NCBI RefSeq assembly: GCF_900110995.1
Contig: NZ_FOJF01000003.1
Span: 62,001-126,000, forward strand
Length of the DNA: 64,000 bases
DNA from: Chitinophaga sp. YR573
Lineage (GTDB): Bacteria; Bacteroidota; Bacteroidia; Chitinophagales; Chitinophagaceae
Direction of reading: 5' to 3'
Shown here: piece after piece, positions 1 through 7,739 of the stretch
How the letters are laid out: every line of letters begins with the position of its first letter
How positions within the stretch are numbered: position 1 is the first letter of the stretch
Notes under the pieces: model-generated
Told to the model about the DNA's origin: nothing
Databases searched by the model: none
The model's input: only the letters and a program-made list of their open reading frames with translations
Position numbers and translations under genes: made by a program

Positions 1-488
1 AACAAACGAAGTCCTTCACAACCGGGAGCACTCAGTAGTGTTTCAATAAGTTCCCTGCCACATACATTTGACTTGGTGGTACCGGGATGCAGATCCTGAT
101 ATTCTTTGATCATGTCAACAGCATCTGTTGTGCTGATGAATTCACCTGTCTGGCAAATTACGGGACAGTTTGTTTCCCATGGGTTATAATAAGGGCTGAT
201 GCCACCCTTACCTGCTATGAGAGCAAGGATGTTTTTGTTGAAACTGTCTACTGCTACCAGCAGAGGAGTGTGTGTCCCTTCATGCATAGCATTTACTATG
301 CGGATGCCTACACAACCCGGAACGCTTAGTAACTTATCAATCAGTTCTTTGCTGTACAAAACGGCGCCTATGCCATTGGGCACCTGGCTTTGATAGGTTG
401 CCATCATTTCAATGGCTTGGGTGAGGGTAATGAGCTCACCGATTTTCTCAATGTTGGACAGGAGAAGTTTCCTTTTCTGTGTGATCAT
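1..488 (-). CDS. Hypothetical protein with two internal repeats, truncated by window edge
   Basis: An open frame on the minus strand starts at ATG 488-486 (MITQKRKLLL) and runs off the left edge without a stop, giving at least 162 residues. Two related units are visible: residues about 18-57 (GELITLTQAIEMM, later LIDKLLSVPGC) and about 114-161 (GEFISTTDAVDMI, later LIETLLSAPGC). The second unit repeats the YQ, P-G, LI-x-LLS-x-PGC-x-G-x-R pattern of the first. No signal peptide or membrane segment is seen. I do not recognise the family; a repeat protein such as a diverged ankyrin-like array is possible but not shown. The plus-strand frames in this stretch are shadows of it. Confidence 0.7.
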   Translation of the reverse strand, partial: MITQKRKLLLSNIEKIGELITLTQAIEMMATYQSQVPNGIGAVLYSKELIDKLLSVPGCVGIRIVNAMHEGTHTPLLVAVDSFNKNILALIAGKGGISPYYNPWETNCPVICQTGEFISTTDAVDMIKEYQDLHPGTTKSNVCGRELIETLLSAPGCEGLRL

Positions 489-625
489 AATGAGGATGTT
501 TAGGAGGGTTAAATAATAATTTGTCTTCTTCTTGGCACTTCCTTTATTTGGGCAATTACAGCTGTCGGGTTGACCATTCTTTTGAGGAATGGTTTAGATA
601 AGATACTTATTTTCCTTTGTATAAG

Positions 626-666
626 CAAAAAAAATCCCTGAATTGTTAGTAAAACAACTCAGGGAT
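626..666 (-). terminator. Rho-independent terminator for the 687-1205 lipoprotein gene
   Basis: Read on the minus strand, ATCCCTGA and TCAGGGAT (634-641 and 659-666) pair, extended by TTGTT/AACAA, and are followed by eight T residues (626-633). It sits about 20 bp past the stop of the lipoprotein gene. Confidence 0.85.
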
Positions 667-686
667 GATCTATAATAACATGATAC

Positions 687-1205
687 CTAGCTTTTTTCGC
701 TATGACTCATCTTACCAACATACTTACCAGTAATGGTATGTTTGCTGTATTTAAGATTGTAACTTACTCCATAACCATCGTCTGTCTTTTTAACAGTAAC
801 GACGCCACTCACCAGCTTATCTAATATAGCTCCTGACTGCGGATACGCTACACCATTTTTGTAAGTATATCCAAGATATACGGCTGCGTATTTGAAGTTT
901 TTAACAGGATTGTATCCTACAGAGTCTGAACTGGAGTAGGTGTAAGTCTGGCCATCAGCCAGAATCATAGAGTCGAGGTGAATATATACCTGACTGGCAG
1001 TACCTGTAAAAGTACTCGTTACGGCATCTGAAAAGATAAATCCATTTGAATATTCACTTCCGAGAGTAGTAAGTATGGTGGTATCACCCTTGCCTTCACC
1101 CATAGTGAATGAACTTACTGTGCCGAGTGTTGCTTTGTCATTGTTTTTTTTGCATGCAACTAAAAGCAAGGTTGCTGAAAGCAAACCAAGTCCTAATTTT
1201 TTCAT
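687..1205 (-). CDS. Putative secreted lipoprotein, 172 aa
   Basis: The N-terminus is a lipoprotein signal peptide: MKKLG, a hydrophobic stretch, then lipobox LLVAC with the modified cysteine at residue 18, followed by a lysine-rich KKNNDK tether. The mature part is rich in Ser, Thr, Gly and Tyr and looks beta-rich (for example QVYIHLDSMILADGQTYTYS). It is probably anchored in the outer or cytoplasmic membrane facing the periplasm or surface. No enzymatic motif is seen and no family is recognised. The gene stands alone and is followed by a strong terminator. Confidence 0.8.
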   Translation of the reverse strand: MKKLGLGLLSATLLLVACKKNNDKATLGTVSSFTMGEGKGDTTILTTLGSEYSNGFIFSDAVTSTFTGTASQVYIHLDSMILADGQTYTYSSSDSVGYNPVKNFKYAAVYLGYTYKNGVAYPQSGAILDKLVSGVVTVKKTDDGYGVSYNLKYSKHTITGKYVGKMSHSEKS

Positions 1206-1847
1206 AGGTAATTTGTTGTTTGAATTGTGATTTTACGGTTTTCTGATATGGTATAAAATATTGGGTCGGTTAACTATAATTATAGTTTTTTTGCTGATTG
1301 CGATGCAAATGTATGAAGAATTTATAATTTGTATGCTGTTGCTTAGTAATTAAAGTTTTGATATTTGGAATTTATTTTATTAATATCCAGGCTGACATCT
1401 CCATTTCTAAATGCCTCATTATTAAATAACTTTGAAAAATGTTGAGTAAACAGGAGGTTATAATTATTCAGCAGAAACTTTGTACGCAGGTCATTTTAGT
1501 ACCCATATGCTTTTTAAGATTTTAATTTGATTAATTATCTCCTGGTAAAATTATAACAGGTACTGTTGGATGCCAGCAGATATGTACCACAACACTTTTG
1601 TGAAATAAGTCTATGAGTAGATTTCTTGACCTTGATGTTAAAACCAGTAAGTTGATGTGATGATCTTTTACAAACTGATTAATTCCAGTTTCAACATTTT
1701 AAATACCGTTTTTTAATGGTAAAACTATGGGGAAATTATACGATTATTGCAATGATATCAAATGCAATAGGCTTATGATCAGGCAGTAATTTATACTGCA
1801 GGCTTGTTAGTCGTACTAAAATGATTTGTTAAATCTCAAAAAAAACC
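1206..1847. other. AT-rich intergenic region with a decayed gene fragment
   Basis: This stretch has no intact gene. Its middle part (1531-1698, minus strand) reads as the C-terminal end of a universal stress protein, described separately. The rest is AT-rich and presumably carries the promoters for the lipoprotein gene (minus) and the 1848 gene (plus). No clear -10/-35-like pair could be picked. Confidence 0.5.
1531..1698 (-). pseudogene. Decayed universal stress protein (UspA family) C-terminus
   Basis: On the minus strand, a frame ending in TAA at 1533-1531 reads NVETGINQFVKDHHINLLVL, then TSRSRNLLIDLFHKSV, then HPTVPVIILPGDN. This matches the usual UspA ending: a GI-x-x-F-V helix, IDLLVL strand, R-G-R-like loop before LFHKSV, and VPV terminal strand. 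An in-frame stop lies just upstream (about 1699-1701) and no N-terminal half follows in one frame, so it is a remnant. The assignment rests on reading the pattern by eye. Confidence 0.4.
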
Positions 1848-2858
1848 ATGGAACAAAATCAACACAGCCCACAACAATCATTTATTCCCGCAGGATGGAT
1901 TGGCGGATTTTCTACACAACCCCCCGAACAACCCTATCCAAAGTCCGAACTTCTTTCATCCCTCCCTTTTGAAGGAAATATGGATCACATTCCAAGTATT
2001 AACCGTATGTTAAGGGCTAAGTGGCCGGAATTTAGCTGGGAGGTAATTAAAGGAGACCCCACTACAAGAAAGTATCAGATGTTTGCGCCGGATATATCCA
2101 GACTTGGGTATGATAATACAGGAAGAGTCTGGTCCATAATATGTCCTCAACAAGGTGTTTATTTTCCAACGGTTGGCGTTACGTTGAACGTTGAAGTTAC
2201 TGTTACCGGAAACAGAGGTTGGATCAACGAGCTTGCATCTGTAGAAGATTTATTTGCAGCAGATGTAAAAATCCAACCTACAATTTGGTTCAGTTCGGAC
2301 AGTGATAGTGGTTTTTTATGGGAACTGCTTCAGAAATTGAACAAAAAATGGTCTGACAAGTTACCCCTTAGCAAATCCAAAGGGATCAGGTTAAGTACAT
2401 CTAATGAGGACGGCACCAATGACATAATTCAGGTACGGATGGGTGAATACCCTGATTACCCTTTTCCTGAACGAGCCAACCATTGGGGTGAGTATGCATG
2501 GGCCGTTGCAAATTTAGCAGTAACAATTGGGAGTATAAATTCGACTTCTGATTCAAAAGTGGACGATTTTAACAGCAAGGTCATGGAGCTTTTCAATTTG
2601 GGTTCCGGTAACCTGCTACAGGAAAACAATATTTTGATCTGGAACCTCTGGGCTGGGTCGCCTGAGTTGGTAAATCAGGAGGAATGGGCTGATCATGCAA
2701 ATTATTGGCGGCATTCCATTGATGTAAACCATCGCCCACCTGAAGGTGAAGGGACCAGCATAACAGATATTAATGGAGCACCGTTTGACGTTAGCGAAAT
2801 TAGTTTAGGAGTTAAAATTGCCGAATTTGCAGCATGGATTGCATGGCAGCTGGCATAA
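1848..2858 (+). CDS. Hypothetical protein, 336 aa
   Basis: This is a complete frame of 336 residues, starting at ATG 1848 after an AAAAAAAACC tract. There is no signal peptide or membrane segment, so it is probably cytoplasmic or exported by a non-Sec route. It is rich in Trp (WIGGF, WPEFSWEV, WAGSPEL, WADHANYW, WIAWQLA). The N-terminus is proline- and glutamine-rich and may be disordered. I recognise no catalytic motif or family. It stands alone, with a weak hairpin downstream and decayed sequence on both sides, so it may be part of a lineage-specific accessory region. Confidence 0.75.
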   Translation: MEQNQHSPQQSFIPAGWIGGFSTQPPEQPYPKSELLSSLPFEGNMDHIPSINRMLRAKWPEFSWEVIKGDPTTRKYQMFAPDISRLGYDNTGRVWSIICPQQGVYFPTVGVTLNVEVTVTGNRGWINELASVEDLFAADVKIQPTIWFSSDSDSGFLWELLQKLNKKWSDKLPLSKSKGIRLSTSNEDGTNDIIQVRMGEYPDYPFPERANHWGEYAWAVANLAVTIGSINSTSDSKVDDFNSKVMELFNLGSGNLLQENNILIWNLWAGSPELVNQEEWADHANYWRHSIDVNHRPPEGEGTSITDINGAPFDVSEISLGVKIAEFAAWIAWQLA

Positions 2859-2865
2859 AGGAGCC

Positions 2866-2900
2866 ACCTGAAAATATGCACTTTAGATCAGGTTGTTTTT
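2866..2900 (+). terminator. Weak candidate terminator after the 1848 gene
   Basis: ACCTGA (2866-2871) can pair with TCAGGT (2888-2893) across a 16-base loop and is followed by TGTTTTTA. The stem is only six pairs. Confidence 0.35.
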
Positions 2901-3065
2901 AGCAGCTATTGTGTAGCTACTAATAGCAAGTGTTTAAATTCATTTCACTAATGAATTTCAGATAAATTATCTGCAAACAGGTTCGAACTTCGTCCCCGGT
3001 AGCCCGCTCTTAAAGGGTCACAGAAATGTGATCCTTTTTTCAGTATATTTGATAAAGACACGGAT

Positions 3066-3291
3066 ATGGCAAAGAGGATACTTTCTTTTAAAAGCAAAAC
3101 GTTAGCCATTATATAAAGAAATGATAGGGAAGGCATTTCTGTAGAAGAGATTACAGAGAGACTTGTAAAAGAATACTTACAACCGGAAACTATTATAAAG
3201 ATACCTGCACGGCCCTTGCCAGGACGATAAGCGCAAACCCATTAGAATGGCTGATCCCGGATAGTAATAATTATACCCCTCAAACCCTCAT
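3066..3291 (+). pseudogene. Decayed reading frames upstream of the 3295 gene
   Basis: ATG 3066 begins MAKRILSFKSKTLAII and meets TAA at 3114. The same frame continues as RNDREGISVEEITERLVKEY, a helix-turn-helix-like stretch, to a stop at 3228. A second frame then reads YYKDTCTALARTISANPLEW and ends at 3294. Protein-like sequence split over two frames with an internal stop suggests a broken gene. No family is identified. The short minus-strand frame here (2948-3136) is not supported. Confidence 0.35.
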
Positions 3292-3294
3292 TGT

Positions 3295-3678
3295 ATGAAA
3301 ATGCTCCTTTTGATGCTTATGCTATTATCGACACCCAAAGCCGATAAGCCGCCGCATATTGCCGTCACTATTCAAAACACTACTACCAATACCGTAAACA
3401 TTGGCCTGGCCTATTACGATGCCAGCAATAACTTCCTTGGCAGTGGTTCGCATAGCGTTGCGGCTAATGCATCGGCCACAGATACCCAAACTTTCGTAGC
3501 TTATAAGGTTGTTGTTACAGTAATCAGTGGCAGTTGTACCACACTGGATTTCTGGGATAGCAGTTATACTTACGACGGTGGCTGTGCATCTAATGTTGGT
3601 GGCGTAAGTGGTGGTACTTTTTATGCGTCCAGTTATATTAATTATGTTTTGCTGGTGAATAATAGGGGATGCCGCTAA
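3295..3678 (+). CDS. Small secreted hypothetical protein, 127 aa
   Basis: The 127-residue product starts with a short hydrophobic segment (MKMLLLMLMLLS) that could act as a weak signal peptide. The body is rich in Thr, Ser, Asn and Val with beta-strand character (HIAVTIQNTTTNTVNIGLAYYD) and ends with several Cys-containing motifs (GSCTT, GGCAS, RGCR) that could form disulfides outside the cytoplasm. No family is recognised. A strong terminator follows 5 bp after the stop. The start lies directly after decayed sequence, so an original longer N-terminus may have been lost. Confidence 0.6.
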   Translation: MKMLLLMLMLLSTPKADKPPHIAVTIQNTTTNTVNIGLAYYDASNNFLGSGSHSVAANASATDTQTFVAYKVVVTVISGSCTTLDFWDSSYTYDGGCASNVGGVSGGTFYASSYINYVLLVNNRGCR

Positions 3679-3683
3679 AATAA

Positions 3684-3709
3684 AAGGCTTTCAACCTGAA
3701 AGCCTTTTT
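3684..3709 (+). terminator. Rho-independent terminator
   Basis: AAGGCTTTCA (3684-3693) and TGAAAGCCTT (3697-3706) form a 10-bp perfect stem with a 3-base loop, followed by a T run. It ends the 3295 gene. Confidence 0.9.
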
Positions 3710-3793
3710 CTCCATAAACTTATCTGTCAGTTTCATGATAAGATCTGAAGGAAGGCTTCTGAAATAAATAAAGGCACTACGTTTAAAATATTA

Positions 3794-4501
3794 CTACTTC
3801 CCGTCCATAGGAATTAGCCAGTCACTATGGTTAGCGAAAACCTTTGTCCGGTATTTAATTCCTTTAGGCGTACCGCCATCTGTATAATGTAAATGGCCGA
3901 TTTGTCCAAAATACTGATCATTTAATCCAACACCAGCAACTACCATCACCTGCTCATATTCCTGCGTATCATACTCGTGACTTGTTCCAAGTGCATATTC
4001 ATGATCACCAATATAAGTAGTAGCAACTACCGTAAATCTATGCGTGGAATATACAATGTTATCATTTTTGCCATGCTCCTCTCTATTATAATCTTTAGAG
4101 AAGTCATTCAGTAATGCCCACCTTTTGCTATCATCTGCCACTATTACCGTAGACTCATCCAGTCCATCTTTTAATCCACGCTGTACTGATCTAACCCTTG
4201 CATCAAGGCTACTAAACGATAAATGCCTTGCTGTAAAATCTTCAGAAAAGTCCATTTTGTTATAGTCCATCCATTTTTTATTCAGCTGGACAACCCCCGT
4301 ATTTTTTAATTGAAAAGGAGTATTCGTACTGCGTGTATCTAAGGCAGAAACAGGCTGGTCCTGCATTGAAGATAATGATGGAGTAACTGCAGGGTAGCTT
4401 TTAGCAGCAGCAGAAATGTTATCTGCATTGGAATTGTTAGCAATAACGCGGTCTCTTTTATGATTGTAAATATTGGGCATAACAGTATTAACAATGTTCA
4501 C
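3794..4501 (-). CDS. Hypothetical protein with VQL-type N-terminus, 235 aa
   Basis: A complete 235-residue frame with no signal peptide. The N-terminal 80 residues are low-complexity (Asn, Ser, Ala) and end in PFQLKNTGVVQLNKKW. That PFQ-x-NTG-VVQL pattern is familiar from N-termini of Bacteroidota polymorphic-toxin or DUF4157-type proteins, though the DUF4157 HExxH domain itself is absent. The C-terminal part (about 100-235) is a compact domain with VVATTYIGDHEYALGTSHEY and GQIGHLHYTDGG. Function unknown; a role as an exported effector is inference from the N-terminus only. MITE copy 1 lies in its upstream region. Confidence 0.65.
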   Translation of the reverse strand: MNIVNTVMPNIYNHKRDRVIANNSNADNISAAAKSYPAVTPSLSSMQDQPVSALDTRSTNTPFQLKNTGVVQLNKKWMDYNKMDFSEDFTARHLSFSSLDARVRSVQRGLKDGLDESTVIVADDSKRWALLNDFSKDYNREEHGKNDNIVYSTHRFTVVATTYIGDHEYALGTSHEYDTQEYEQVMVVAGVGLNDQYFGQIGHLHYTDGGTPKGIKYRTKVFANHSDWLIPMDGK

Positions 4502-4678
4502 TTCAAGATACGAAATTATACAATAATCTGTATTATACAGATTACAGCTTTAATCTGCTTATAGCTAATACGTGCTATGGCAGTCCCAGCTGAAAGAACG
4601 TATAATAGGGTTATTATTATGATGAGGGTTTATATGACATCGGTTAACAACAAATTTAAATCAAAAAGGGATAAATAG

Positions 4679-4889
4679 GGTAGTACCTCAGTTTGATTGC
4701 ATAATCTTCGTGCCAGATGTTATTGATCAATAAATACACCTTATCTGACGTGAATATTAGGTGAAGTTAAATTGAAAAACAAATCCTGAACCCATATTCC
4801 CAAGCTAAATCAGAGAACTAAACAGTCAGATGTAGTGTATTTATGATCAATAACCTCTGGCAATCTACGCTGCCATAACATTCACTACC
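4679..4889 (+). mobile_element. MITE-like repeat, copy 1 (8-bp target duplication)
   Basis: The element begins GGTAGTACCTCAGTTTGATT and ends in the inverse CACTACC. Perfect 8-bp direct repeats ATAAATAG flank it at 4671-4678 and 4890-4897. Inside, an inverted repeat pairs CCAGATGTTATTGATCA plus TAAATACAC with its complement near the right end, around a ~75-bp conserved centre. One arm mismatch (CCTCTGG instead of CATCTGG) is present. No ORF is encoded. It lies between a permease 3' end and the 5' side of the 3794-4501 gene. Confidence 0.85.
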
Positions 4890-4951
4890 ATAAATAGAGA
4901 TTATGTCGTGAAATTTTTCATAAATCATGGTATAGAATATGCATAAATATG

Positions 4952-7336
4952 TTACTCTATCTTCAAACTCTTCACCGGATTCCCCAACGCCGCTTTTATC
5001 GTCTGCAAAACAATCAATACCCCTGTTATCGCAGCCAGCAATACTAAGGTAAGCAGAAACGGTGTCGCCGTAATATCTACCCTGTACACATAATCATCCA
5101 GCCATCTTTTCATGATCAGATAAGCTACCGGACAGGCAACAATACCTGCCACTGCAATCACCAGCATAAACTCCTTCACAAACAACGCTACAATACTGCT
5201 GATAGAAGCCCCTAATACTTTACGGATACCGATCTCTTTAGTCCGTTTCTGAATACTTAAAGAGATCATTCCCATCACGCCTAAAAGAACAATAATGAAG
5301 GAGAGGAGGGTAGCTGTATAGGCAGCCTGTTTAAGCTGTATTTCTGTCTTATATACCCTGGCAAGGCGGTCGTCCATAAATTTATACTCAAAGGGAGTTC
5401 CTGGCATTAACGCCGCCCATTTCTTTTGTACTGCAGCGATAGAATTGGTGCCTTTTAGTTTAAAAGAAAAATACCGGAAGATAGGATTCATCTTTAAATG
5501 CAGGATAAGTATCGGTTGTACCGCCTGCTGCATAGTAGTAAAATGAAAATCTTTTGTTACTCCTGTTACAGTAAATACTGTTCCCGAAGATTTATCCTTC
5601 ACCTTTCTGCCTATCGCATCTGTAGGATTAGCAAACCCCAATGCTTTCGACATAGCAGCATTGATCACTACTTTACTGCTATCAACAGGCTCATTGAAAA
5701 ACTGACCGCTTTCCATGGGAATACCATAGGTGTCTGCATAGTATGCATCAGTTGTCAGCAGAATAGAAGCGACGGATGTATTGGAATCAGCTTCCGCCCT
5801 ATGAACACTCATACTACCTGAACTGGCGCCATCAGGGACTTCATACGATAAAGCTACATTTCGTACTTCCGGCATATCAGCAAACTGATTACGTATTCCC
5901 CGCATATGGTTGACACCTGCAGGCGTCCAGTCTCTCGGTACCTGTGCAGAGACTACATACTCTTTATTATACCCCAGATCTTTACTAAAGAACAACTGTA
6001 CCTGTTTTGTAATAATAAAAGCGCCTATCAGCACAATAGCAGCTATAAAGAACTGAAAAGCTACCAGCGATTTCCGTAACAATACATTTTCCTTCACTGT
6101 CTTTAATTTCCCTTTCAGGGAATCCACAGATTTTAAAGAAGATAAAACAAAGGCCGGATACAACCCTGCTGCCAGACCGGTTAATAGTATCAGCAACAAT
6201 GGGAAAGCAATAAAGTACAAAGGAAAAGAAGTAGGGATCTTTTTATCCAGCATTTGTCCGAAAGCAGGACTGGCCAGCTGATATATTACATACGCCAGCA
6301 ATGCAGAGAAACAAACCAGTATAGTGGATTCTATCAGGAACTGCCATATCAGTTGCCGTCTCAATCCTCCTAATACTTTACGCATGCCGATTTCCTTCAT
6401 CCGCGAAGAAGAACGGCTGACAGACATATTAATGAAGTTGATCACCGCCATTAACAGGATAAATAAAGCAATAGCAGATAACGTATATAACATCCGCTTC
6501 ACCAGGTTATTATCTTTTTCAAGATAATAATTCTTCAAGGGAACAAGAAAAGGATGCAGATTTTCATATATCTGGGGAGATGTATTTGTCTTTAGTAAGG
6601 ACGCAATAGGTTTCTCAAGACTAGCTGGTTGAACCCCATTCTGCAGCTCTACATAACTTACCGTAAATATATTATTCCAGCTATCAATATTTCTCCCAAA
6701 AAAAGAGAGCGCACTGAGAGGAAGATAAAAACAATTCGCATTATCATCATTCAGGCTGGATACAGAATTTTCTCCCGGTATCTTTACCACTGCAGTAACC
6801 AGGAAGTCGTGTTTGGAGCCAGCAAAGTTTTCCAGTGTAATTGCTTTCCCGGTCACATCCGTAACACCGAAATACTTTTTAGCCATTTCATCCGTCAGTA
6901 CTATAGAAAAAGGATCATTCAAAGCCGTTCTGGCATCACCATACAATACTTTGAACCCATACATATTCAGGAGAGTACTGTCGCCGACCTGTAAACCCTG
7001 CCGGAAGCTCTTTTCGCCCACAGTAGCATTGGTTGTAATACCATCGAAACGATAATAATTCTTTACCAGAGAAGGATATTGTTCTTTTAATGCTTTAGAC
7101 AAGGCCCCAACAGTAGCCATATCGTACCCCATATTAGGGTCTTTCCATTTACTTTCGATAATATAATGATTGCCGGCATTTTTCAGATGGACATTCACCT
7201 GTAATTCACTCCATACATAAGCCATAATCAGCATCGCAAAAGCAATACCTGTTGCCAGCCCGATGATATTCAATAAAGAATAAAAACGGCTTTTAATGAT
7301 ATTCCGCCAGGCGATCAGGATGTAGTTCTTCAGCAT
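4952..7336 (-). CDS. FtsX-like (MacB-type) ABC transporter permease, 794 aa
   Basis: This is a two-module ABC permease of the MacB_PCD/FtsX type common in Bacteroidota. Residues about 1-45 (MLKNYILIAWRNIIKSRFYS then a membrane helix) are the standard start, so ATG 7336 is chosen over the upstream ATG at 7372. A periplasmic MacB_PCD domain follows, then three membrane helices around SSSRMKEIGMRKVLGGLRRQ. A second periplasmic domain is followed by the final FtsX domain with KRTKEIGIRKVLGASISSIV. No ATPase is encoded nearby. Such proteins are thought to extrude peptides or lipids or to act in mechanotransmission; the substrate is unknown. Three TGTCC-type repeats and a sigma-54-like element lie upstream. 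Confidence 0.9.
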   Translation of the reverse strand: MLKNYILIAWRNIIKSRFYSLLNIIGLATGIAFAMLIMAYVWSELQVNVHLKNAGNHYIIESKWKDPNMGYDMATVGALSKALKEQYPSLVKNYYRFDGITTNATVGEKSFRQGLQVGDSTLLNMYGFKVLYGDARTALNDPFSIVLTDEMAKKYFGVTDVTGKAITLENFAGSKHDFLVTAVVKIPGENSVSSLNDDNANCFYLPLSALSFFGRNIDSWNNIFTVSYVELQNGVQPASLEKPIASLLKTNTSPQIYENLHPFLVPLKNYYLEKDNNLVKRMLYTLSAIALFILLMAVINFINMSVSRSSSRMKEIGMRKVLGGLRRQLIWQFLIESTILVCFSALLAYVIYQLASPAFGQMLDKKIPTSFPLYFIAFPLLLILLTGLAAGLYPAFVLSSLKSVDSLKGKLKTVKENVLLRKSLVAFQFFIAAIVLIGAFIITKQVQLFFSKDLGYNKEYVVSAQVPRDWTPAGVNHMRGIRNQFADMPEVRNVALSYEVPDGASSGSMSVHRAEADSNTSVASILLTTDAYYADTYGIPMESGQFFNEPVDSSKVVINAAMSKALGFANPTDAIGRKVKDKSSGTVFTVTGVTKDFHFTTMQQAVQPILILHLKMNPIFRYFSFKLKGTNSIAAVQKKWAALMPGTPFEYKFMDDRLARVYKTEIQLKQAAYTATLLSFIIVLLGVMGMISLSIQKRTKEIGIRKVLGASISSIVALFVKEFMLVIAVAGIVACPVAYLIMKRWLDDYVYRVDITATPFLLTLVLLAAITGVLIVLQTIKAALGNPVKSLKIE

Positions 7337-7363
7337 GTGGGTTATGGATTTTGGAAGAGTGCC

Positions 7364-7379
7364 ATCAAACAAAATGCCG
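7364..7379 (-). promoter_or_regulatory. Candidate sigma-54 promoter of the FtsX permease
   Basis: On the minus strand CGGCATTTTGTTTGAT places GG and the TTG of a -24/-12 promoter at the right spacing, 28 bp before the ATG at 7336. The -12 reads TTGA rather than TTGC, so the call is weak. It is supported mainly by the direct repeats about 60-90 bp further upstream. Confidence 0.3.
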
Positions 7380-7431
7380 TGTTTTTATATATTGATAATG
7401 AATTGATTATGATATTAAAGTAGCTCAAAAC

Positions 7432-7468
7432 TGTCCGTTTATGATACATCCGTTGTCCGGTTATGATA
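7432..7468. promoter_or_regulatory. Tandem operator-like direct repeats
   Basis: TGTCCGTTTATGATA (7432-7446) and TGTCCGGTTATGATA (7454-7468) are 14/15 identical and 22 bp apart start to start, two helical turns. A weaker third copy, TGTCCATTTTATAG, lies near 7499. They sit between the divergent permease and aminotransferase genes and look like binding sites for a dimeric regulator. Confidence 0.55.
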
Positions 7469-7687
7469 ACGTTGTACCGTCTGCGTAGTAATGATATTTG
7501 TCCATTTTATAGCACATAAATCATTTTAGCAAAACAAAAAAAATAAAATATTGAGAATGGAATTCTATTTTGCAATTGTATTTAACCCGTATAAATTCCA
7601 TTATCCAAATTGAACGTTATCTTATGTAACCCTTAACGCCACTCAATTCATGTAAACCCGAAAATGTAAGGACACAACAATGTCTTA

Positions 7688-7703
7688 AGGAAAATTTATT
7701 GCC
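7688..7703 (+). promoter_or_regulatory. Weak sigma-54-like element before the aminotransferase operon
   Basis: AGGAAAATTTATTGCC has GG and TTGC at the exact -24/-12 spacing, 36 bp before ATG 7740. The bases between fit the consensus poorly. Confidence 0.25.
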
Positions 7704-7739
7704 CTCAGAATAATTCCACAATCCTAAAACCATCATCCC

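Noticed and set aside
2948..3136. Minus-strand ORF of 62 codons
   Set aside because: It lies over decayed plus-strand sequence and has no recognisable features.
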